Shown in pieces: positions 30,101 to 40,139 of a stretch of 64,000 bases of DNA (position 1 is its first letter; each line of letters opens with the position of its first letter). The DNA is from Beaufortia kweichowensis (taxonomy: Eukaryota; Chordata; Actinopteri; Cypriniformes; Gastromyzontidae). The notes under the pieces are model-generated. The model worked only from the letters and a program-made list of their open reading frames with translations, had not been told where the DNA came from and searched no databases. Where the stretch lies: positions 18,314,659 to 18,378,658 of the forward strand of contig CM032797.1 in assembly GCA_019155185.1 (NCBI GenBank), read 5' to 3'. Both the position numbers and the translations under genes were made by a program.

Positions 30101-31182
30101 AGATTACAAACGCTCCACAACGAAAACCGCTCTCCTGTCCGCATCCCTGCTGGATCCTCCATCAGCATCCCGAATCGTCTCTGTTTGCTCGTGTCCAGCT
30201 GTTTTTGGTGCAAAGTTAAAATAATGCAATATGGTTTTTGTTATACAGATCACTAGCTAAATGCTTTACTGATAGTCAAGACAGGGTTTTTGTTTATCAT
30301 CAAAGTTAAACCGTGTGAATTTGAGTTTAGAGACTACATTCTTTAAAAGTCATCGTAACTAAGTTAATTTAGTAGTACAGACCAGACAAAGTTATTAACT
30401 AGCGCCTGGTCGCCCCTGGCAGCAGCGTGTCGGAGGAGTGTCTCACGGTGGAGGAGAAGGAGCAGCGCGAGCGGGATCGCCGGCTGGCCAATAACGCGCG
30501 GGAGAGAGTACGCGTGCGGGACATTAACGAAGCGTTCAGGGAGCTCGGCCGCATGTGTCAGCTGCACCTGAAGAGCGACAAAGCTCAGACCAAACTCATC
30601 ATCCTCCAGCAGGCCGTGCAGGTCATCCTGGGTCTGGAGAGACAGGTGCGAGGTAGGATGACCTCGATGCACAGACACCGCCAACGTTCTGCCAAGAATC
30701 ATCAAACACACCTCTGCTGCTGTCTCTGCTCTTCTGCATCATTCAGCGTTCACGTGACGTGTTTGATCATGCGTCTTGACTGCTGACTTCTGGTTTCTTG
30801 CTTCGCTTCATCTTTCTGTTATTCTGCTTAACGTGAATCGCACAAGTTGTTTGTGTTTCTGGATCACTATCCTTATCATCCGATCAAATTTCATTTATAT
30901 TTAAGGGTTAGGTGTAAGGGTTTTAGGGTTCAGGACTGTTATCAGTTCCGTTCAGACTGAATGAGGATATTGATCGAGGAACACCTTCTACGTGCTTCAG
31001 TGTTTATGTGATGATCTGACACACGCGGGACACGGTTTCACGTTTGCTGTCAATCTTTCATGTGTTCAGAGCGTAATCTGAACCCAAAAGCTGCCTGTCT
31101 GAAGAGGAGAGAGGAGGAGAAGGTCACGGGAGATCCTCAGATGTTGTCTGGTCTGGGTGGAGATGGACACAGCCATATGTAA
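16846..31182 (+). CDS. tcf3: TCF3 / E2A, class I bHLH transcription factor (E12 and E47 isoforms)
   Basis: Coding exons: 16846-16899, 17253-17301, 20984-21054, 21726-21795, 22464-22498, 22596-22686, 23520-23578, 24638-24737, 25308-25402, 25762-25906, 26035-26093, 26273-26351, 26796-26872, 26966-27148, 27434-27545, 27737-27872, then 28247-28497 (E12) or 30426-30652 (E47), then 31070-31182. Phases close throughout, giving 592 residues (E12) or 584 (E47); human E12 is about 654. E proteins dimerise with tissue bHLH factors or ID proteins and bind E-boxes. Visible parts: activation domain 1 at the N-terminus (GTDMELNDLLDFS), a nuclear localisation stretch PKKIRKVPPGLP (about 127-138), the AD2 helix IDDRLGEALHVLKNHAVG (from 331), the bHLH, and the shared C-terminus starting ERNLNPKAACLKRREEEK. 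A non-coding first exon precedes it, and the 16778 exon adds 68 bases of leader. The paralogue letter is undecided. Confidence 0.94.
18430..18720. promoter_or_regulatory. Candidate regulatory element in tcf3 intron
   Basis: A GC-balanced segment inside the 3.7 kb intron (17302-20983), with E-box, GACTCA-type (TGACTCA near 18547) and homeodomain words (CATAATTACA, TATAATTAAAG). It lacks splice-compatible coding sequence. Called from composition and motif clustering alone. Confidence 0.3.
20110..20480. promoter_or_regulatory. Candidate enhancer-like element with octamer in tcf3 intron
   Basis: A GC-rich half (20.12-20.33 kb, C-rich with CCCCC runs) is followed by an AT half full of homeodomain and POU words: TTAATTAGA, TGAATATTCA, ATTAATATGCA, and a perfect octamer ATGCAAAT (20404-20411). 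This arrangement is common in vertebrate conserved enhancers, but it was not tested by comparison. Confidence 0.4.
21065..21102 (+). repeat. (CA)n microsatellite next to a tcf3 donor
   Basis: About 19 AC repeats beginning 10 bases after the GT donor at 21055-21056. CA repeats in transcribed orientation are known binding sites for hnRNP L. Confidence 0.95.
22976..23345 (+). mobile_element. Tc1-like MITE remnant (copy A) in tcf3 intron
   Basis: It begins with a degraded terminal repeat (GGACAAAAGTTTGGAAACAT), followed by the words AATGGTAGTAAACTCATC and AACCATGAAATAACACAA that recur in the copy at 29.02 kb. The sequence resembles the non-coding ends of teleost Tc1/mariner elements. No transposase remains. 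Confidence 0.65.
27163..27235 (+). mobile_element. Fragment of a widespread teleost repeat
   Basis: It contains TTTGTATAGAGC, TTTACAATGTTG and CAAAGAAGCTTTACA, shared with the element at 33.71 kb. It is the familiar fish repeat that carries TTTGTATAGCRCTTTT. It sits just after the donor of the 26966-27148 tcf3 exon. Confidence 0.6.
28247..28497 (+). other. tcf3 alternative bHLH exon, E12 type
   Basis: It starts after CCCGTCAAG and ends before GTCAGT, entering in phase 2 and leaving in phase 1. It encodes an acidic run (DDDDDEDDED) from a GAT microsatellite and then the basic region [20 protein letters not shown] and helices ending NLEQQVR. The words [11 protein letters not shown] and KPQTKLLILHQAV identify E12. 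A shift to the second CAAG acceptor would run into a stop. Confidence 0.93.
29021..29498 (+). mobile_element. Tc1-like MITE (copy B), between the E12 and E47 exons
   Basis: The ends are inverted repeats: ACCAGTCAAAAGTTT at 29021 and AAACTTTTGACTGGT at the right end. The interior matches copies A, C and D (for example TAGAATTTGTAAAATCATAC). At 478 bp with no open frame, it is a non-autonomous Tc1/mariner-type element. It lies about 0.5 kb after the E12 donor and 0.9 kb before the E47 acceptor. Confidence 0.75.
30426..30652 (+). other. tcf3 alternative bHLH exon, E47 type
   Basis: It encodes [39 protein letters not shown] and VILGLERQVR, the E47 version. It has the same entry and exit phases as the E12 exon, so only one of the two can be used per mRNA. 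The acceptor is GGCAGCAG, giving a possible alternative start at 30423 that adds one Ser. The donor is GTAGGA. Confidence 0.93.
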
Positions 31183-33705
31183 CGTTCAGGTTTGTTTGTC
31201 TTTTACTTATTTTCTTTTTATCATAACGCTGAGCATGTATATAATACAATAGTTATAGTAACTGTATATAGCAAGTATATTTGCTGTTAAGATTAAAGTA
31301 TTTATGGGTAAATCTCATGAAGCATTGTCTTGAAAGATCGTTCTTAAACGACTCTAGTTCAAATGTTCAACATTAGAAATGATCCTTTTGCCGAATGACA
31401 GAACGTCTTCAAATATGTTCTTTAATTCTGACAAAATGAGTTAGAAATATTGTGAACTTTGCAGGTTCGCAGGTCTGTCTTGTGCTTGTTTATACCATCT
31501 TTTTCTTTCTCCCTCACAGATTGTTGCTCTCTGTTGACGTGGCCTTAATCTTCCTGTTATAGATCCAGTGTCTACACACGTACACACATTCTTGATTTAT
31601 ATATTATAAACAGATGTGTTGAAAGACTCTTACATCCACACATTAGTACACTTGCTGGGCTGCTCGTGTGGCTCTACAGTAAGTATGTACTCAACACACA
31701 CATGCAATCAACATCATGGACCATTGTTGAATATCACAGATGAGAAACAGCGATGGAAGGGTCTGGAAGCCCCTGCTGTTGACTAACATTTACAGTGTGC
31801 TGTTATATAGCACATATGCATCTACCCATGAGCCTTTTGTATTAAACACAAGGTCAAGCTCCGCTGAGGGAACACAACTCATTTCTTTTGTAAAACATGT
31901 ATTGGAGACGACTTTCTTTTGTACCGCTTTGTGTTGAAGATGTAGAAATTGAACGAATGATCACATTGCCACTGATTGATTGAATAAATGAAATCTGTCG
32001 AGAACATGTCAGACTTATATTTCACCCCAAAATCTAAAGAGAGAAGTGAATCGTTTTGCATCTATTCATAGAGCCATTAGGATTTTACAGATTAAGAATG
32101 AACATGTTTGCTCATTCTCATGATCAGAATGCAAAAACAAGTTATATATTTATATACCGTAGTATTTTAATTCAGTGTAATACATAAAATCAATTTATCG
32201 TAGTTAAAAACTGTAACTTTAATACAGTAAAAAAAAACTACAGTACAACTTAGTCATTAGACGTTTGGGGAGGAACACGATTAAAAAAGTCATAAATTTC
32301 TTACTGCAAAATATAATTGATCTATTTTCTTTTGATTTTGGAGTGAAATGTTGGGATGTTCATAATTTAATATCTGCCACAAGTCATGTTTTATTTCCCC
32401 ATGTGGATTTCTTTAGTATTGAAAAGCGCTACACGATGCTTATAGATATTCCCATTTCATTCTTTACAAGTTCTTTATTACTTTCTCTCTTCACAAACTG
32501 ACACACCTGCAGAAAACCACTTCATGCACACGCTGTGACTGAACATGTTTAAACATTTCAGCAGTGTATTATCTCACTGTCTTGTGTTTCTGATGATTTG
32601 ATTTCTCTTGAGCAGATATCTGCTCATACACGACACCAACTGAATTTGACTGCTCACGTTGTACGTAGTGAACAGATTTATCAGCGGCTCATTGTCAGGA
32701 GTGTTTGTGCATTTTATCAACTTACCATTTTGTCCAAAACTGAATTCGCTGCCACTTCTTGTCAATGTTTCTACACAAAGTAGAGAAATCTGGATTGTGG
32801 ACGACCTTTGGGTTGTACTTTTTTTTTTACTTTTTTTTTATAAAGTTTTGTTAAATGTTTGTGTGTTTACTTATTTGTTTTTGTTATTATCTGTGTTGAT
32901 TAAAATGTTAGATAAATGGCAAAATCTAGTGCTGAAGTATGCCAGGAACAAATTATGTTTCATATTTCTGTTGTAATTCTGATGTTTTTATAACGGGAGA
33001 GCGTGGAATGATGATTAGTCTTTTTGTTGTGTAAGAAAATAGAAATGCCAATTTAGCGTTCTCACACAAACATGTTCCTTATTGTTTATAAGGTGAAAAA
33101 TCACTGTGCAAAATACTGCGTTTGTGTCGATACCTGGCCAGATATATACAGTGGACAGTGGTTCGTTGGTAGACGTCACACAGTTTTTGTTCCCAAATGA
33201 AAGGAAGCACAGTACTGAGTTTATCTCTAGAGATCATTTTGTTTTTCTTTATTAGTACTAACATCATCTTTTACAACTAAAAGATGATTATATGAATTGT
33301 TCATGTTTATTGCAAAAATGTAACTCTTAAAGGAGCGAGAGTGGCCTTCTACATTCTCCAGACTTCAGCTGACGTGAGGTCTGATGGGGAGTGATTATGT
33401 ACTCGTGCCTGCATCTCTTCTGTTCTGTTTTATCCTGGAGTCAGTCGGGTTTTTATTGAAACGTCACGTCTGGTGGCTTCACTTGAGAATATTTTATAAA
33501 TTCACATGAAGAGGGACATCAGAATTCCAGATGTATGTTCAGTGAATTCTTGCTCCTCTGAGCAAATAAAGTACTTTCTTTGTAAACATTCACCTGTTTG
33601 TATGAATTGATTTGTGCGTGCACTAGAACTTTGAGAAATCTTTGATGAATGTGTTTGTCTCCCTTACTGTTCAGGGAGCTGTAATGTCTGAGTGGATCTT
33701 GTTTC

Positions 33706-34160
33706 AATTCAGTTCATTCAGGTTTATTTGTATAGCACTTTTTACAATGTTTCAAAGCAGCTTTACAGAGAAAAGTAAAATAAAAAATAAGTCAAATAAT
33801 GATTAGAGTAGTCTATTAAAGATTAGAGTTACCATTTACACAACATTTATTGAATTCAGTTTTAAAGTAAAGCATCAGTTGTTTCAGTAAAGCAACAGAA
33901 GTATATTGTCAGATTACATGTGGTAGGTCCTGTAAATCACTTGGGTCTGGTTTCACAGACAGGGATTAGGTTAAGATGGGAGTAATCTTGGTAAAATTGA
34001 GGTGTTTAAGTAGCTTTTATAAATGTGGCTTAGGAAGAAAACATGACTGCTGTACATCTTGAGATGAAACAATGACACTGATTTATATGAAAAGAGATGT
34101 CAGTGAGATGTTTCAGTTAAGGCAGTTCTGGCACTAGACTTAGTGACCCCCGGTCATTAT
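33706..34160 (+). mobile_element. Teleost MITE-type repeats, two abutting
   Basis: The first part (33706-33790) has TTTATTTGTATAGCACTTTT and CAAAGCAGCTTTACAGA. The second (about 33945-34150) has GGTCTGGTTTCACAGACAGG, then TTAGGTTAAG and AAACAATGACACTGAT. Both are phrases I know from abundant cyprinid and other teleost interspersed repeats. No coding content. Confidence 0.6.
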
Positions 34161-34929
34161 GTAAGGGCTTTCTAGAGGTCCTGGATCCATAACTGAGAGA
34201 TGGATTTGATTGTGTTCTGTTTGATGACACACAATAAGCACCAAAATACTGATCACTGATGAATTTAGGCATAATAACACAAAATATACAGTATCAACAC
34301 CCAGCAGTAAGATGTTTTCAGGTGTTATTTTAATGAGTAGAAACCACTGGTGCAGCTCTTCTCATCAAAATGGCGTGGTCATTACAGTTGGTGTTAAATG
34401 TAAAGTTTGTATGCCTCTAACACAGAGAAATATCTTACGGTTAATATTTACAATGCATTGTATTGGAACAATGTAACTCATAGATCATTTACATAATTTA
34501 AAACTAAAGATAATGTATCTAAATCTAAAAAAGCCAATAATAAAGTATCATTTAAATCACGAGGATCTGCTCTCATCTGCCCTCTTCTGGCCAACAGGCG
34601 GGTCTGCAGTTTATTCTGCCTATAGTACTAGAATTACTTTTCTTTTGCATTTATCTGCATTTATCTTTTTCTTGTTTCCCTACAGTGCCTTTTTGTTTTA
34701 CATATTATGTGATTATTCTTTAGGGAACAGCAACGTTTTGTTGCTAGATTTGAATTTAAATGCGCCTTTTTGGATCGTTAAACCTTAATAAAGAAAGGAA
34801 AAGAAAAACACTGTACAAAAGACTTCTAACGCAATTTCCACCAAATATCTTATTGATCTAAACATTTTCAAACAAATGAGTTAAACGGACTTTTAATCCA
34901 TATACTTTAAAACTGTAATTAACAAATTT

Positions 34930-35020
34930 CCGTTCATGTTCCGGACGTGTTGACGTAACATCCGCTGTTTCCGCAGCGTTTCCTTCTGCGAGTGCAGCTG
35001 CTGGTCACACACGTCTGACA
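34930..35020 (+). promoter_or_regulatory. uqcr11 promoter and 5' UTR
   Basis: CpG-containing sequence with ETS-type TTCCG words (34928, 34941 and 34970) and a CRE-like TTGACGTAAC near 34950, directly upstream of the start codon at 35021. This is typical of TATA-less promoters of nuclear genes for respiratory subunits. Confidence 0.55.
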
Positions 35021-35978
35021 ATGTTGGGCAAAATAATCGGACAGAAATACGTGTCTATCGCGAAAGCATGGTAAGAGAGTTGTAAAACTCTGGACTGCAG
35101 GAGAACTGTGTTTTATTATTAATGCCTCTGTCTGTTAGGTTTTAATCATTGTTTTGTCCTTGTCACGACCTGTAGCATGCTAAGCTAACGACTTCAGGTC
35201 ATGATAAAACACACACACATTCACAGATGTTTACATTTGTCATCTTATGATCACAAGAGTGTCTGAAGTGTATTTTACATTCGTTGTATTTGATATAATA
35301 TGTGTATTTGAATGTGGTATCTGTTGGTAGCTGTTTTAACTATAAACTGCTTTATTTCTGTATGTGCAGTACCAGTTAAAAATCCTTTAATCTGAATGGG
35401 TATTTTTCAGTGTTCGAAATTACTTTTGTAACATAATTCTGCCAATATATTAGTTTCTTCAATTTGCAAACTAAAATTTAATTTTAAAATATTTTTAAAA
35501 TGGAGCAAATAATGAATAAAAAGCAACCAATAAGAGTCCAGCATATACAGAAATTTCTTAAGTTCTGTTTAAAAAGCTCCCAGGTTGAGATCTCAAGAAG
35601 CTGAATGATAAAATGTCAATGTCAAATTCTAGACAAAGTGTGACTACTTTTGAAGATAATCAAAAATAACATAGTGTTAATTTATTTTAGATGATTTTAG
35701 TCACAACATATCTCCCACAGTTGTAATTGTGTTACTTCATGTTTTCTGATGAGTTTACTACTATTCAAAAATGTGGAAAAGATATAATAATATCTTCATA
35801 CTTCTGTGTAGACTGATGCTTGTGCATTAACATTCTGTTCATCATCTTCATGCACAGGGTACCCACGCTGGCAGTCTGGGGTGGAGTTGGGGGTGTTGCT
35901 CTTGTTCACTTCACAGACTGGCGGCTCATCTTAGACTACGTTCCCTACGTTAATGGAAAGTTCAAGAGGGACGAGTAG
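35021..35978 (+). CDS. uqcr11: UQCR11, complex III subunit 11 (6.4 kDa)
   Basis: Two coding exons, 35021-35070 and 35858-35978, give 56 residues, exactly the usual length. The protein is a small single-pass subunit of the cytochrome bc1 complex in the inner mitochondrial membrane, which helps assemble or stabilise the complex. It reads MLGKIIGQKYVSIAKAW, then a hydrophobic segment (VPTLAVWGGVGGVALVHF) and the conserved TDWRLILDYVPYVNGKFK. A donor at 35990 and an acceptor ending at 36187 imply a third, non-coding exon, with an AATAAATAAA signal at 36597-36606. The 0.8 kb intron holds a Tc1-like MITE in reverse orientation. The position between tcf3 and mbd3 matches human. Confidence 0.95.
35371..35785 (-). 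mobile_element. Tc1-like MITE (copy C) in uqcr11 intron
   Basis: The same family as copies A, B and D but inverted: it starts ACCAGTTAAAAATCC and contains the complement of the family words (TCAAATTCTAGACAAAGTGTG, CATGTTTTCTGATGAG). It fills about half of the 787-base intron. Confidence 0.7.
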
Positions 35979-36609
35979 CACTCCAAAAGGTTTGTATTCT
36001 TTGCTATTTTGATTAGGCTTTAGATTTAATTCACTTTTGTGTTTCTAGTAATAGTATCTCTCAAAAACGCAGTAAGTATATTACTAATATTACTAATATA
36101 GTAGAAAAAGACTTTCATCTGGAAAAGATAAACCTGGATGTAAAATGCATTTCACTTTTGATGTTCTTGGTTTTTGATTTTCTTTAGGTCTGTTTGCTTT
36201 GGATGGATTGAAAATGGGGATGAAGTCACAGCTGGAGATACAAACAACGTTCTACCGTGTGAAATTAATGAATGATTACATCCACTTCCATTTCTGTTGA
36301 TCAATTCAGTGAACAATGTTTTATTTATTTTTGGAGTGTTTAATCCAGTTTTAACCCACTGTGTGTTGTTCTCACATAAAGGAAAGGGTTTTAGAATCCT
36401 TAAGAAACTGTATGAACATATTAAATATTAAAATATCTAGAAAAAAACTGTTGTGTGTATCCACTAAAATCTCCTGCTTGTGTTGAAATTGTGTTGTTTC
36501 ACTCGAGCCATGGCATTTTGTTGTGGGCCTGAACTTTTCTTATCTTGTGCTCATCATGTGAACTGTTCGACCACAGGATGACTGGCGGTGCTTGTTAATA
36601 AATAAATGG

Positions 36610-37295
36610 AAATTATTTTTGTTTTTTTTGTATTTTGTGATCACCTGCTATACCCTTATGGAAATGAAATTGAGTTATAGTTTAACTATAGTAATAATCA
36701 CACATTTACTCATATTTACTGTGGTCTCACCACAATAACCTCAATTTAACCATCCATTTGTAGTAAAACTAATATAACAAATGCAAATGGTAATTGTAGT
36801 AAATGGTTACTACACTCTTACTATTTTAAAATATATTAATATTATGTACTATATCAGTCTCTATATCAGACTATTATTCTTAATTGGATTATTGACTTCT
36901 ATTAAATTCTCAGTTCAATGAGTTTTGTCTATTATACAGAAGCCGACAACGCCGCCGAACCAATTTTGAATCGACTCTAAGGATCCGAATCCGCGAGTCA
37001 ATGGCACCTCTGGTCAATAATAATTTTGGCAACAATTAAACGCTCATTTTCAACTTTGTGTTTCTTCATCAACAAAAGATTCGCGTTATTTTGTCTTCAA
37101 CACATTTCGCAAGTAATCATCTCGCGATTCTGCAGATGAACGAATCGCATCCCGAATCCCAGTTCAGCGGAGTCGCGATTCAGAAGGTCGTGAGGTGAGC
37201 GGATAGAGAGCAGCGGGCAGCCGTCTTTAACCCTAAACATCCACCGCTTTTCCCTTCCAGACAGACTGCGGGAAAGAGACAGGCTTTCCAGAAGC
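36610..37295. promoter_or_regulatory. uqcr11-mbd3 spacer and mbd3 promoter
   Basis: 36.66-36.85 kb has repeated AGTAA/TTTACT words typical of a degraded fish MITE. From about 36.93 kb CpGs appear (GACAACGCCGCCGAACCAAT, CCGCGAG, TCTCGCGATT), marking the mbd3 promoter and 5' UTR. No TATA box is evident. Confidence 0.5.
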
Positions 37296-40139
37296 ATGGA
37301 GAGGAAAAGGTGGGGGTGCTCGGCCCTCCCAAATGGTTGGAAAAGGGAAGAAGTGACCAGAAAGTCGGGCTTGTCCGCGGGGAAAAGTGACGTCTATTAC
37401 TTTAGGTACTGCAGTCAGTCAGTGCAGTTAGCCGACGAGCCGCGAGATGACAGATATAAAGTTCACTTTATATGTCCCTTTACTGTTACTGAAAGGATTT
37501 ATATCGATTAATCAAACGTTTTCATTTATAATTATACCAGATAAATAATTGTTTGTCGTGTGTAAATGATGGACATCATGTTATTGTCTCTTACGTGAGT
37601 TAGCGGCGAGCGCTAAACACTATTAGCATACATGCTAACGTTTTGTGTTTATTTATGTTTGTGTTTTGCTTTCATTGTTTTGAATTTACATTGAGTTTAT
37701 TATACAATAACATGTGCTGTATACAGTATAAAGCTTTGCTCGTGTTATTTTTTAACTTGTGTATATATACTAGTTAGTGTAAGTTAGTATGTAAGTTAGT
37801 GTACATGGATAAGTTAGTATGCACTTTAAGTTGCAGAGCTGCGTATGTTGTATATGTAGGGAGCTTTTCATTATTCACTTGAAATTATAGTTGGGTATAT
37901 AAGGTTAAATTATGTTTTTGGACAGGTAAATAAATAACAGACATGAAAATAATAATCATTCAGCAGCAGGTATGTCAGTGTAGAAGGATTTTTCCATCTG
38001 CTACCATCACTTTCTCATAGTTCTGCCCTAGTACATAATAGTTCCACGCCATCAGATATGAATACTTGTTTTCAAAGGACACCTTCAGTGTTTTTTATTT
38101 TGACACTTTGGTCTGATTTGACTTTGAAATAAAAACAATAAACAAAGAGATTTTGTTTATGTGTATTGTGTTAATTTTGAGATTTGCTTTATTAAAGATC
38201 GTCTTTTTTAAACATTATTTTTAAGTGTTGGGAAGTGTTTTCTTAATGCTGTTTGAACGTTCTCTTCGTTCTTAGTCCAACAGGGAAGAAGTTTCGCAGT
38301 AAGCCGCAGCTGGCCCGCTATCTGGGAAACTCGATGGATCTGAGCTCATTTGATTTCCGTACAGGGAAGATGATAATGAGCAAAATGAATAAGAACAGAC
38401 AGCGGATACGATACGATCACAGTCAAAACAAGGTAAACGCTGAAGGCAAAATGAATGAGGGGCATTTTTCTTCTTGATTTTGATGGTCAGAACAGTATTA
38501 CTAACTTTAAATAACAGCAATATGTGTTTGTGTTTATTTTCCCTGTAGGGTAAACCTGATCTGAACACAACCCTGCCGGTCCGTCAGACGGCGTCCATCT
38601 TTAAACAGCCTGTCACCAAGGTCACAAATCACCCCAGTAATAAGGTCAAAACAGACCCTCAGAAAGCCATTGAACAGCCCAGACAGGTACATCATCTTCA
38701 CATCTTTTCTAAAATGAATAGTATTTGCATTTATGATGTCATTGTGTAATTTTTGTCATGTTCACACAGAATTGTTTAACTAAAGCAGACTCGCAGTATT
38801 CTGGTTCTGCTGAACAAATGTTTACATTCAGGTTTGGAAAAACACAAGTGTGAACAAATAATAGGTAGATGGAACTATTTATATTAATACACACGCCTTT
38901 CTTTAGTCAGGGCAGATTATGGGTAGTTGACAAATGTCTATGTCCTGTGGTGTGACATACAAAAAATGTAGGAAAAAACCTAATAATTAAGATAAATCTT
39001 TCTAATCCTATTTGTAACTCCAACAATGAGAGGAATCTCTCATGCTCAAGAGTTTTTTGCTACATTTTTTCTGTCACACCATAGGACACAGTCATATTCA
39101 TTTGTCAACTGCCCTTATATATTTGTGTGTAGCATTCCTGCAGCTCAGTGGTTAGAGCATGGTCCTAACAGTGCCACGGTCATGGGTTTCTATCCCAGGA
39201 ATTGCACATACTCAGAAAAAATGTGTAGTATAATGCAATGTAACTCGCTTAGGATAAATGTGTAAATATATTTCTTGTTCTGTTTTAATTCACAGCTCTT
39301 TTGGGAGAAGAAGTTGAGTGGACTCCATGCATCAGATATAGCAGAGGAGTTGATAAAAACTGTAGATCTTCCCAAAGGTATACAAGGTGAGAACACTTGT
39401 ACACACCTCAAGAGAAAACTTGAAAACTTTAATTTTACTCCAACAGAACATGTGTAAATATTTGCTGAAGTCTTGTAGTGAATAATCTGACCGTTTTGAT
39501 GTTTTATGACTCTTTGTGGTGTCATGCAGGTGTTGGTCCAGGTTACACAGATAAGACGCTTCTCTCGGCTCTAGCCAGCGCTCTTCACACCAGCTCTGCT
39601 CCCATCACAGGCCAACTGTCTGCTGCGGTGGAGAAAAACCCTGGCGTCTGGCTCAACACAACACAGCCCCTGTGCAAAGCCTTCCTGGTTACTGATGATG
39701 ACATCAGGTACACGCAGCTTTTATCAAGTTATTGTAAAATAAAGTGTCAAAGACAACAACTCGGATATATACTCTTCCTCATGGTGATCACTCAGGAGAT
39801 GAAGATTTAAAAAGAACACTTGAAAAACATGTTTAAACCGTGTTACAGTGGAGAAATACAGAACATGTTTCATATAACAGCCAAAGATGTAAGAGAAAAT
39901 CAATGTGATATTGAAGTTGTGTAATACAGTTCATTACATGTGCACATTTCTAAATTGAAATATTGAATACTGAAATATTGTTCTGCTCTGACAGAAAGCA
40001 GGAAGATCTGGTTTATAATGTAAGGAAAAGGCTGGAGGAAGCTCTCATGGCTGACATGTTAGCACACATAGAAGAAGCTTCAATTGATGCAACATCTCTA
40101 CAGGAGGAATCCAACGATGAGGAGGTGGAGTCTGGATAG
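37296..40139 (+). CDS. mbd3: MBD3, methyl-CpG-binding-domain subunit of NuRD
   Basis: Six coding exons: 37296-37405, 38276-38432, 38549-38686, 39296-39386, 39530-39707 and 39995-40139, giving 272 residues (human 291). MBD3 is the scaffold subunit that links the histone deacetylase and remodelling halves of the nuclear NuRD complex. The protein starts directly at the MBD (MERKRWGCSALPNGW), which sets it apart from MBD2 with its long N-terminus. The MBD continues in exon 2 (SPTGKKFRSKPQLARYLG). The conserved middle has GKPDLNTTLPVRQTASIFK and FWEKKLSGL. A C-terminal coiled coil follows (RKRLEEALMADMLAHIEE), then a short acidic tail in place of the long Glu run of mammals. K30 and Y34 are present where mammals have H and F. 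A donor two bases after the stop and an acceptor ending at 40752 imply a separate 3' UTR exon. Confidence 0.94.
39133..39268 (+). mobile_element. tRNA-derived SINE in mbd3 intron 3
   Basis: The head reads CAGCTCAGTGGTTAGAGCAT, a good tRNA-type A box; a diverged B-box follows (GGGTTTCTATCCC). The tail has TAATGCAATGTAACTCGCTT then AGGATAAA, the 3' tail of common cyprinid SINEs. About 135 bp, in the same orientation as the gene. The B box is damaged, so it is probably no longer transcribed by polymerase III. Confidence 0.8.

Larger units (their letters stand above)
31183..35020. other. tcf3 3' UTR and tcf3-uqcr11 intergenic region
   Basis: A GT follows CAG eight bases after the tcf3 stop, at 31190, so a 3' UTR intron is possible. 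An AATAAA at 31983-31988 is a fair tcf3 poly(A) candidate. The rest is AT-rich with no gene I can support. The block 33.71-34.15 kb is repeat-derived. The last 100 bases are the uqcr11 promoter. Confidence 0.6.

Noticed and set aside
29766..30224. Open frame of 152 codons between the E12 and E47 exons
   Set aside because: Pyrimidine-rich composition gives few stops; residue pattern matches no family and there are no matching splice sites or phase with tcf3.
39133..39205. Possible tRNA gene
   Set aside because: It has a tRNA-like A box but a damaged B box and no cloverleaf, and it is followed by a SINE tail, so it is called a SINE.
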